Positions 16,430 through 23,543 of a DNA stretch of 51,658 nucleotides are shown in pieces. The notes below the pieces were generated by a model. It was not told where the DNA came from and did no database searches. It saw nothing but the letters and a program-made list of their open reading frames with translations. Position 1 is the stretch's first letter. Every line of letters starts with the position of its first letter. This DNA is from an uncultured Alistipes sp. (GTDB lineage Bacteria; Bacteroidota; Bacteroidia; Bacteroidales; Rikenellaceae): NCBI GenBank assembly GCA_900768015.1, contig CAAGBI010000037.1, positions 1 to 51,658 of the forward strand, written 5' to 3'. A program made the translations under genes and the position numbers.

Positions 16430-16566
16430 CGTCATACTTAAGTGTAACGAAGTATCTCAAGGTTTATACTACCATCCATCGCCTCAGAGGCTTTGAGATT
16501 CTTCGCTCTGCTCAGAATGACATTCAAAAGCATCATTGCTAATTACTAATTGCTAATTACTAATTA
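16430..16566. repeat. GTCATTCTGA-type inverted repeat plus ATTAGTAA repeats, between sufB and sufC
   Basis: A segment at 16430-16460 (GTCATACTTAAGTGTAACGA onward) pairs with its near reverse complement at 16493-16521 (ending CTGCTCAGAATGAC), giving an imperfect stem of about 28 bp. It is followed by four tandem AATTACTAATTGC-like units at 16543-16566. This is the same kind of element as at 13.3-13.6 kb, in the opposite orientation. It interrupts the suf operon between sufB and sufC and holds no gene. Confidence 0.8.
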
Positions 16567-16570
16567 AACA

Positions 16571-18016
16571 CTAACCTACGCTGCCCTCCAACGATATTGC
16601 AAGAAGCTTCTGTGCCTCCACCGCAAACTCCATGGGCAACTTTGCCAACACCTCGCGGGCGTAGCCATTAACGATGAGACCCACAGCATCCTCGGTGGAC
16701 AAGCCACGCTGGTTGCAGTAGAAGAGCTGCTCCTCCGAAATCTTCGAGGTCGTAGCCTCGTGCTCCAATACCGCCGTGGGGTTATACGAGTCGATAACGG
16801 GGAAGGTATGTGCGCCACACCTGTCGCCAATGAGCAACGAGTCGCACTGCGAGTAGTTACGCGCATTATCCGCACCCTTAGCCACGCGCACAAGACCTCG
16901 ATAGGCATTCTGCGACCTACCCGCCGAGATGCCCTTAGAGACGATGCGCGAGCGGGTGTTCTTGCCGATGTGAATCATCTTAGTGCCCGTATCGGCCTGC
17001 TGATAGTTGTTGGTCATGGCCACGGAGTAGAACTCGCCCGACGAGTTGTCGCCCGCCAAAACGCAGCTGGGGTACTTCCATGTGATAGCCGAGCCAGTCT
17101 CGACCTGTGTCCACGAGAGGTGCGCACCCTCACGGCAGATACCGCGCTTCGTAACGAAGTTATAGATACCGCCCTTACCCTCCTTATCGCCTGGGTACCA
17201 GTTCTGTACGGTAGAGTACTTAACATCGGCATCCCTCTCCACCACAATCTCCACAACGGCAGCGTGCAACTGGTTCTCGTCGCGGCGGGGTGCTGTGCAG
17301 CCCTCCAAGTAGCTAACATACGAGCCCTCATCCGCCACGATAAGCGTACGCTCAAACTGACCCGTACCCTCGGCATTGATGCGGAAGTAGGTCGAGAGCT
17401 CCATGGGGCAACGCACACCCTTGGGGATGTAGCAGAACGAGCCGTCGGAGAAGACCGCAGCGTTGAGTGCCGCATAGAAGTTATCCGTGTAGGGCACCAC
17501 CGAGCCGAGGTACTTCTTAATGAGTTCGGGGTACTCCTTTATCGCCTCCGAGATTGAGCAGAAGATGATGCCCTTCTCGGCCAAAGTATCGCGGAAGGTG
17601 GTCTTAACCGACACCGAGTCCATGACAGCATCCACCGCAACACCCGCCAATGCCATCTGCTCCTCGAGAGGGATGCCGAGCTTGTCGAATGTACGCTTTA
17701 GCTCGGGGTCTACCTCGTCCATGGAGTTGAGTTGCTTCTTGGGCTTGGGCGCAGCATAGTAGATTACATCCTGGAAGTCTATCTCGGGGATGTCGAGGTG
17801 TGCCCATGTGGGGTGCTCGAGCGTGAGCCAATGGCGGTATGCCTTCAAACGGCGCTCCAACATCCACTCGGGCTCGCCCTTCTTCTGGGAGATTAGGCGA
17901 ATGACATCCTCACTCAGACCACGACCAATGGTCTCGGTCTCGATGTCGCTGACGAAGCCATATTTGTAGTCGCTGGCCTCGAGTTCTTGAATTATATTTT
18001 GAGTATCCTTTTCCAT
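16571..18016 (-). CDS. sufB: Fe-S scaffold subunit SufB
   Basis: SufB accepts sulfur from SufS and is the main scaffold on which Fe-S clusters are built. The 481-residue protein has the N-terminal LKAYRHWLTLEHPTWAHL region, the core FRINAEGTGQFERTLIVADE followed by YVSYLEGCTAPRRDENQLHA (conserved Cys), a beta-helix body, and the C-terminal block HEATTSKISEEQLFYCNQRG (second conserved Cys). I place the start at the ATG at 18016 (MEKDTQNII). An upstream in-frame start at 18046 would lie above the predicted transcription start given by the promoter at 18035-18042. It is the first gene of sufBCDS. Confidence 0.96.
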   Translation of the reverse strand: MEKDTQNIIQELEASDYKYGFVSDIETETIGRGLSEDVIRLISQKKGEPEWMLERRLKAYRHWLTLEHPTWAHLDIPEIDFQDVIYYAAPKPKKQLNSMDEVDPELKRTFDKLGIPLEEQMALAGVAVDAVMDSVSVKTTFRDTLAEKGIIFCSISEAIKEYPELIKKYLGSVVPYTDNFYAALNAAVFSDGSFCYIPKGVRCPMELSTYFRINAEGTGQFERTLIVADEGSYVSYLEGCTAPRRDENQLHAAVVEIVVERDADVKYSTVQNWYPGDKEGKGGIYNFVTKRGICREGAHLSWTQVETGSAITWKYPSCVLAGDNSSGEFYSVAMTNNYQQADTGTKMIHIGKNTRSRIVSKGISAGRSQNAYRGLVRVAKGADNARNYSQCDSLLIGDRCGAHTFPVIDSYNPTAVLEHEATTSKISEEQLFYCNQRGLSTEDAVGLIVNGYAREVLAKLPMEFAVEAQKLLAISLEGSVG

Positions 18017-18034
18017 CTTTTTGAGTTTAGCTTG

Positions 18035-18066
18035 CAAAAGTAACAAAAACTATTCACAAAGACAAA
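18035..18066 (-). promoter_or_regulatory. suf operon promoter
   Basis: On the minus strand TTTG (18063-18066) is followed after exactly 20 bp by TACTTTTG (18035-18042), a full match to the Bacteroidota TTTG-N20-TAnnTTTG promoter. It predicts a start near 18030 and a very short leader (about 14 nt) before the sufB ATG at 18016. Confidence 0.75.
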
Positions 18067-18157
18067 ATATTGGCGATATTTATTTCTTATATAGGTATAG
18101 AATGAGACAATAGCCCACCATGGGCTTTGTCCTTGTCGGGTGTAACGGCACTCCTCC

Positions 18158-18600
18158 CACCCACTTTTGTCACACTTATCACACCGCGTCACTCTTGTCA
18201 CAACAAAATAACATACCCCCACCCCTTGTGACACTGTGACATTGTGACATTGTGACATTCGCCCTCGCCACTCGTCACACTCTTATCACAACAAAATAAC
18301 ATTAATAACATCATACCCACCCCCTGTTATTTTGTGATTTTGTGATTTTTTGGGGTGGGGGTAGGTCGGCCCACTAACAATGTCATATTGTCACAAAGTC
18401 ACAATGTCACAAGGGGTGGGGGTAGTGTAACAAGTGTGACAAAGTGTGATAAAGTGATGGGGCGAGCCAGCCATCTACGGGTAGAGTTCGCCATTTGCGG
18501 GTGTAGTCGCCCACCCCAAAAGTCACAATGTCACAATGTCACAGTGTCACAGGGGGTGGGGGGTGTGTTATTTCTTGTGATAAAGTGTGATAAAGTGTTA
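18158..18600. repeat. Composite GTCACA repeat region with long inverted arms
   Basis: The sufB-typA spacer (18047-18688) has no gene. It holds tandem 8-bp units TGTCACAA/TGTCACAG in three blocks: 18202-18259 (inverted), 18379-18424 and 18519-18576. The first and third form a near-perfect inverted repeat of about 58 bp including a G-rich flank (AGGGGTGGGGGTATGTTATT), separated by about 260 bp. Shorter repeats (TCACAACAAAATAACAT at about 18195 and 18287; TGTGATAAAGTG at about 18440 and 18580) flank them. A transcript would fold into long hairpins. There are no CRISPR-like unique spacers and no transposase gene. Confidence 0.85.
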
Positions 18601-18658
18601 CTCCCTACCCCACGACTAATTCGTGATTGCTAATTACGAAATATTAAATTATTTTTAC

Positions 18659-18666
18659 TATCTTTG
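18659..18666 (+). promoter_or_regulatory. typA promoter, -7 element
   Basis: TATCTTTG matches TAnnTTTG and lies 22 nt before the typA ATG. The -33 region is AT-rich without a clear TTG at the usual spacing. Confidence 0.5.
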
Positions 18667-18688
18667 CACATTCTAAATATTATATAGT

Positions 18689-20491
18689 ATGCGAAAACTA
18701 CGCAATATTGCAATTATCGCCCATGTAGACCACGGTAAGACTACCCTCGTAGACAAGATGATTATGGCAGGTAACCTCCTGCGCGACAACGAGCGCGACG
18801 GCGGCGACCTCATTATGGATAACAACGACATCGAGCGCGAGCGTGGCATCACCATCCTCTCAAAAAATGTGTCGGTGATATATCAGGACTACAAAATCAA
18901 CATTATAGACACCCCTGGCCATGCCGACTTCGGCGGCGAGGTGGAGCGCGTATTGAACATGTGCGACGGCGTCATCTTGCTCGTCGATGCCTTCGAGGGC
19001 ACCATGCCCCAGACACGCTTCGTGTTGCAGAAGGCCTTGGCACTGGGCAAGAAGCCCATCGTCGTAATCAACAAGGTGGACAAGGAGAACTGCCGCCCCG
19101 ATGTGGTTAACGAGCAGGTCTTCGACCTCATGTTCACGCTCGGCGCAACCGAGGAGCAGCTCGACTACAAGACCATCTACGGCTCGGCAAAGCAGGGCTG
19201 GATGTCGCATGTAGTGACCGAGAAGACCGACTCTATCCGCCCCTTGCTCGACACCATCATCGACGAGATTCCCGAGCCCGAGGTTGTGGATGGCACCGTG
19301 CAGATGCTCGTCACATCGCTCGAGTACTCACCCTATGTAGGCCGCATCGCCGTGGGTAAGGTAACACGCGGCTCGCTCACAGCGGGTCAGAATGTGACAC
19401 TCGCGAAGCGCGACGGCACACTCGTAAAGACCAAGGTCAAGGACCTCATGGTATTCGAGGGCTTGGGTAAGGCAAAGGCCGAGCGAGTGGAGTGCGGCGA
19501 GATATGCGCACTTGTAGGCATCGAGGGCTTCGAGATTGGCGACACCATCTGCGACTTCACTAACCCCGAGCCACTTCCACCTATCGCGATAGATGAGCCT
19601 ACGATGTCTATGTTGTTTACTATCAACAACTCACCCTTCTTCGGCAAGGATGGCAAATTTGTCACTTCGCGCCACATCAAGGAGCGCCTCGACCGCGAGT
19701 TGGAGAAGAACCTCGCACTGCGCGTGGAGCCAGGTCAGAACGCCGATTCGTTCATGGTCTATGGCCGTGGCGTGTTGCACCTCTCGGTGCTTATCGAGAC
19801 CATGCGTCGTGAGGGCTACGAGCTTCAGGTGGGCCAGCCCAAGGTTATCACCAAGGAGATTGACGGCGTCAAGTGCGAGCCTGTGGAGGAGATGACCGTA
19901 GACTGCCCCGACGACTGCGCGGGTACGGTTATCGAGCTCACCACACGCCGTAAGGGCCAGCTTGTGAACATGGAGTCGGCTAACGAGCGCACACGCCTCG
20001 AGTTTATCATCCCCTCGCGCGGCATCATCGGCTTGCGTTCTACGATGATTACGGCAACTGCGGGCGAGGCCATCATGACCCACCGCCTCAAGGACTTCGA
20101 GCCATGGATGGGCGAGATTGAGAGCCGCAATGTGGGTGCTATCATCGCCTCGGAGACAGGTACGGCCTACGCTTATTCGATTGACAAGCTCCAGGACAGA
20201 GGAAAATTCTTCATCTCGCCCCAGGAGCAGGTCTACTGCGGTCAGGTTATCGGTGAGCACACACGCTACAACGACATCACGGTGAATGTCACTAAGGCTA
20301 AGCAGCTCACCAACATGCGTGCCTCGGGTTCAGACGAGAAGACCTCGATTGCGCCACCGGTCATCTTCTCGTTGGAGGAGGCGTTGGAGTATATCCGCGA
20401 GGATGAGTATGTAGAGGTAACGCCCAAATCTATGCGTTTGCGCAAGATATTGCTCTCGGAGGTAGACCGCAAGCGCGCATCAAAGGAGTAA
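18689..20491 (+). CDS. typA: Ribosome-binding GTPase TypA/BipA
   Basis: TypA (BipA) is an EF-G-like translational GTPase that binds the ribosome and supports 50S assembly and stress adaptation. The 600-residue protein has G1 AHVDHGKTTLVDKM (residues 10-23), G2 region DNNDIERERGITI, G3 DTPGHADFGGEVERVL, G4 NKVDKENC, an EF-Tu-like domain 2, and the C-terminal TypA-specific block (RLEFIIPSRGIIGLRSTMIT, SEKTSIAPPVIFSLEEAL-like stretch). Length is standard. rpiB follows after 28 nt with no terminator between them. Confidence 0.97.
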   Translation: MRKLRNIAIIAHVDHGKTTLVDKMIMAGNLLRDNERDGGDLIMDNNDIERERGITILSKNVSVIYQDYKINIIDTPGHADFGGEVERVLNMCDGVILLVDAFEGTMPQTRFVLQKALALGKKPIVVINKVDKENCRPDVVNEQVFDLMFTLGATEEQLDYKTIYGSAKQGWMSHVVTEKTDSIRPLLDTIIDEIPEPEVVDGTVQMLVTSLEYSPYVGRIAVGKVTRGSLTAGQNVTLAKRDGTLVKTKVKDLMVFEGLGKAKAERVECGEICALVGIEGFEIGDTICDFTNPEPLPPIAIDEPTMSMLFTINNSPFFGKDGKFVTSRHIKERLDRELEKNLALRVEPGQNADSFMVYGRGVLHLSVLIETMRREGYELQVGQPKVITKEIDGVKCEPVEEMTVDCPDDCAGTVIELTTRRKGQLVNMESANERTRLEFIIPSRGIIGLRSTMITATAGEAIMTHRLKDFEPWMGEIESRNVGAIIASETGTAYAYSIDKLQDRGKFFISPQEQVYCGQVIGEHTRYNDITVNVTKAKQLTNMRASGSDEKTSIAPPVIFSLEEALEYIREDEYVEVTPKSMRLRKILLSEVDRKRASKE

Positions 20492-20519
20492 CATTAACAA
20501 CCCAAAAACAATAACAACC

Positions 20520-20960
20520 ATGGAAAAGAAAATTGGTATTGCGTGCGACCACGCAGCGTATGACCTCAAGGAGTTCCTCGTAGGCTACCTCTCATCTAAG
20601 GGCTTCGAGGTTAAGGACTTCGGTTGCCACTCTGAGGAGTCTGTAGACTACCCCGACTTTGCACACCCCCTTGCTGACGCTATCGAGGCAGGCGAGTTGG
20701 AGCGCGGTATCGGTCTTTGTGGCTCTGGCGAGGGCATCTCTATGACGCTCAACAAGCACCAGGGCATTCGCGCAGCACTCTGCTGGATTCCCGAGATTGC
20801 GAAGCTCTCACGCCAGCACAACAACTCAAATGTTCTCTGCATGCCCGCACGCTTCATCTCTAACGACGAGGCTTTGGAGATGCTCAACATCTGGCTCGAG
20901 ACAGAGTTCGAGGGTGGCCGCCACCAGCGTCGTCTCGACAAGATGCCTTTGCAGAAGTAA
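20520..20960 (+). CDS. rpiB: Ribose-5-phosphate isomerase B
   Basis: RpiB interconverts ribose-5-phosphate and ribulose-5-phosphate in the pentose phosphate pathway. The 146-residue protein shows GIACDHAAYDLKEFL at the N-terminus (phosphate-binding Asp-His), DYPDFAHPLADAIE, and LCGSGEGISMTLNKHQGIRA with the catalytic Cys of the RpiB/LacAB family, followed by HNNSNVLCMPARFIS. Size and motifs are typical. It is co-directional with typA, and a hairpin terminator follows. Confidence 0.96.
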   Translation: MEKKIGIACDHAAYDLKEFLVGYLSSKGFEVKDFGCHSEESVDYPDFAHPLADAIEAGELERGIGLCGSGEGISMTLNKHQGIRAALCWIPEIAKLSRQHNNSNVLCMPARFISNDEALEMLNIWLETEFEGGRHQRRLDKMPLQK

Positions 20961-20984
20961 GCACACACTGCAACACAAAAAGAG

Positions 20985-21018
20985 TAGGGCTACCCCAGTG
21001 GGCAGCCCTATTACTTTA
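20985..21018 (+). terminator. rpiB terminator
   Basis: A TAGGGCT (20985-20991) / AGCCCTA (21004-21010) stem with additional ACCCC/GGG pairing inside is followed by TTACTTTAT. It lies 25 nt after the rpiB stop, between convergent transcription units. Confidence 0.65.
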
Positions 21019-21032
21019 TATATAGGTATCGG

Positions 21033-21104
21033 TTAGAACCAACGCTCCTCCTCGGCTTAGAACCAACGCTCCACCTCGGCTTAGAACCAACGCTCCTCCT
21101 CGGC
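21033..21104. repeat. 24-bp tandem triplication including a stop codon
   Basis: Three head-to-tail copies of TTAGAACCAACGCTCCTCCT+CGGC at 21033, 21057 and 21081, differing at one base (middle copy has CCACCT). On the minus strand each copy reads AEEERWF-stop (middle copy AEVERWF-stop). The first copy met by the ribosome is the real end of the small lipoprotein gene; the other two lie beyond its stop, still in the same frame. Confidence 0.92.
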
Positions 21105-21536
21105 GCGTGTCTCCGAGCCAAGTGGGTCGATAGCCTCATCCTTAACCTCGGCAGGGATAACGGTCTTAGTGTAGACGATAGCCTCCTCGGAGTCGTTCTT
21201 TGCCGTAAGCGTCATGGTGTCGCCATCGAACGAGAGGGCATACGAGCTACCCCACTCCGTGCCGTCAGCATATACGCCGCTAAGCTCACTCTTATTCACG
21301 CTCCAGGTGCCGGCATAGTGACGATAGCGACCCTCACCGAGGCGCTGATACTCGTCGAAAGTACCCTCGGCAGTAAATGCCACATATACATCGACATCCA
21401 TACCCTCGGGAGCGCAGTGCCACTCGCCAACAACCTTTGCGGCGTTATCCACCTTTGGAGTCTTCTCCTTGCCGCAGCCGACAAAGGCAAGTGCCGCGAT
21501 GAGCAGTGTTGCCAATAAATAAATTTTCGCTTTCAT
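21081..21536 (-). CDS. Small lipocalin-like lipoprotein ending in ERWF
   Basis: This 151-residue lipoprotein has signal peptide MKAKIYLLATLLIAALAFVG before Cys20; C-G-K-E fits a Bacteroidota surface-export signal. The body (VVGEWHCAPEGMDVDVYVAF, FDEYQRLGEGRYRHYAGTWS, YALSFDGDTMTLTAKN) looks like the short beta-strand pattern of lipocalin/calycin-like domains common in Bacteroidota. I use the ATG at 21536 because it overlaps the TAA of the protease gene (TAATG). It is the last gene of a five-gene operon. The C-terminus GSETRAEEERWF is unusual: its codons are triplicated in tandem past the stop, and the final -WF is shared with the protease. Function unknown. Confidence 0.8.
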   Translation of the reverse strand: MKAKIYLLATLLIAALAFVGCGKEKTPKVDNAAKVVGEWHCAPEGMDVDVYVAFTAEGTFDEYQRLGEGRYRHYAGTWSVNKSELSGVYADGTEWGSSYALSFDGDTMTLTAKNDSEEAIVYTKTVIPAEVKDEAIDPLGSETRAEEERWF

Positions 21537-23542
21537 TAGAACCATCCTCCATTAGTTGAACTTACACCACGCGAAATGATAGATACCTCGCGAGTAATCT
21601 CCGTGCCACCGATGTTGTTACCGCCACCAAGCTGACCACCACCTGCGATAGCCGAAATCTTAATCTTTGCCGAGCCACACTTGTCGCAGCGAATAACGAG
21701 CAAGCCCTTATCCATCTTGGGGTCGCCCTTGATGCCGAGAGCCTCGCGTGCCTCGTCGCTAACCTCGATGCCACGATATGTAATATCCGTAGCCGAGCCA
21801 CCAAAGTACTCCTTGAGGTCTACGCTGCAACGCTCACCCGCAGTCACCTGTACCGAGGGAGTGCCCTCGATAAGCATAAAGAGACGCCATGTGTCGAGCG
21901 CACCCGTACCCATACGCTTGTGGTAGTTCTTGAGCACTACGGCATCAGCCACGCCATTGTAGGGCTTCGTGCCCTCGAGCATCAATGAGTTGATGTCGTT
22001 AACGGCAGTAAGGAGGGTATGACGGTAGTCGTCGCCCTCGAACTTCTTGCCAATCTTCGCTGCGTACGAGATACCCAATGCTGCAACGCCCGAAACATGA
22101 GGACAAGCCATAGATGTACCCTCCATCCATGCGTAGTCGTCGCCCACAGCATCCTTGATGCAGGTTGAGAGAATCTGACTAACGCTATTTCCAATCGAGT
22201 AGTCACCACCAGGCGCAGCGATGTTACAGCCACGACCATAGTTTGTGTAGCCCGTAGGCAAGTAGTCGGGACCATATGCCGTTACCGACACACAGATGGG
22301 CAATGCACCAGGATAACCAGAGTTAGAGGTTGTCTCATTTCCCGATGCGAAGATTGCGAGGTTCTGACCTATTGCCGAGTGGTTGCAGTTCTCGGGGTTT
22401 ACGAAGTACTTGATTGCGTTGTACTCAATCGAAGTGTGATTTATGTAGGCATTATCGCTATCGAACGAACGGGGGTCGTAGGCATACGAACACTGCGCGA
22501 TACATGCGCCATTGTCGGCAGCATAGATAAAGGCGTTGCTCATGTCGCGGTCGCTCGCTGCAAAGGCACCATCAAAGACCTGACAGCCCATGATGCGAAC
22601 GCCATCGCCACTACCCGAGCCACCAGCGATAGAGCTTATGCCCACGCCGTTGTTGTTCACCGCAGCGACGATACCTGCCACATGTGTGCCGTGGCCCGAT
22701 TCGCCCTCTGTTGTCCAGTTAATCTCACCATTAGAATAGCCAGCAGTGTTGAAGTTGTAACCATAGACATCATCGACATAGTTGTTGCCGTCGTCATCTA
22801 CGCCCTCTACACCATTAAGCTCCGCCTCGTTAACCCACATAGCTGCCGCGAGGTCGGGGTGATTGTACTGCACAGGGCCATCGATAACCGCCACAACGAC
22901 ATCTGACGAACCTGTACACAACTCCCACGCATCGAGGACACCTACATCGGCACCCTCGCGTGCGGTCTTAGCGATAGCCTCATCGCCAGAGTTGTGGAGG
23001 TTCCACTGATACTTTGCATATGGGTCGTTGAACGACGACATAGGCTCCAAGGCGCGTGTATCGGCCATATTACCCATGCTCATAGGGTGAGCCTTGAGGT
23101 CCGAAGCCAACGAAACAATGGTATTGAACTCTATGGCGTTAACATGCTTGCTGGGAGCCACCTCCTTAGCGAACTTGCGTACAGGGATGCTCTCGTCGAA
23201 CTTCACGCTGTACCAGCGGTGCAAGCCGAGTTCGCGTGCGAGGCGCTCATTCTTTGGCGTAACCAATGCTGGCTCGAAGCTCACCACATCGCCACCCAAG
23301 AATATCTCGCTCTTCACAGCCTCGATGTCACCCTTTTCGATGCGTGCGATAGTCTCCTCCTCGAGGAACAAAAGCAGAGAACCCTCCTCACACTTGTCCA
23401 TGGTGTTACCCACGAGCTTGTGCTCAAGGATAGCCTCTGCCTCCATTGTCTTCTCCCCCTCGACCACTCCTGCATCCTTTGTGCAGGAGATGGCCATAAG
23501 AGAGATAATAGCAACGCCTATCGCTATTACAGATTTTCTCAT
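21536..23542 (-). CDS. Subtilisin-like (S8) serine protease lipoprotein
   Basis: This 668-residue protein begins MRKSVIAIGVAIISLMAISC followed by TKD, a lipoprotein signal with a Lys-Asp export-like start. Residues about 30-150 look like an inhibitory propeptide (RWYSVKFDESIPVRKFAKEV). The S8 catalytic domain shows all three centres: VVVAVIDGPVQYNHPDL (Asp about 221), GHGTHVAGIVAAVNNNGVG (His about 287) and GTSMACPHVSGVAALGI (Ser about 477). The oxyanion Asn is probably in IFASGNETTSNSGYPGALP. The last 110 residues form a beta-rich tail ending STNGGWF. It is probably a surface endopeptidase. It starts 1 nt after the BACON lipoprotein gene, and its stop overlaps the next start. Confidence 0.93.
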   Translation of the reverse strand: MRKSVIAIGVAIISLMAISCTKDAGVVEGEKTMEAEAILEHKLVGNTMDKCEEGSLLLFLEEETIARIEKGDIEAVKSEIFLGGDVVSFEPALVTPKNERLARELGLHRWYSVKFDESIPVRKFAKEVAPSKHVNAIEFNTIVSLASDLKAHPMSMGNMADTRALEPMSSFNDPYAKYQWNLHNSGDEAIAKTAREGADVGVLDAWELCTGSSDVVVAVIDGPVQYNHPDLAAAMWVNEAELNGVEGVDDDGNNYVDDVYGYNFNTAGYSNGEINWTTEGESGHGTHVAGIVAAVNNNGVGISSIAGGSGSGDGVRIMGCQVFDGAFAASDRDMSNAFIYAADNGACIAQCSYAYDPRSFDSDNAYINHTSIEYNAIKYFVNPENCNHSAIGQNLAIFASGNETTSNSGYPGALPICVSVTAYGPDYLPTGYTNYGRGCNIAAPGGDYSIGNSVSQILSTCIKDAVGDDYAWMEGTSMACPHVSGVAALGISYAAKIGKKFEGDDYRHTLLTAVNDINSLMLEGTKPYNGVADAVVLKNYHKRMGTGALDTWRLFMLIEGTPSVQVTAGERCSVDLKEYFGGSATDITYRGIEVSDEAREALGIKGDPKMDKGLLVIRCDKCGSAKIKISAIAGGGQLGGGNNIGGTEITREVSIISRGVSSTNGGWF

Positions 23543-23543
23543 A

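Noticed and set aside
16760..17557. A 265-codon plus-strand open frame opposite sufB
   Set aside because: It is a shadow of sufB; the conserved SufB motifs account for the region.
18158..18600. CRISPR array in the sufB-typA spacer
   Set aside because: Units are only 8 bp, contiguous and partly inverted, with no unique spacers of constant length and no cas genes nearby.
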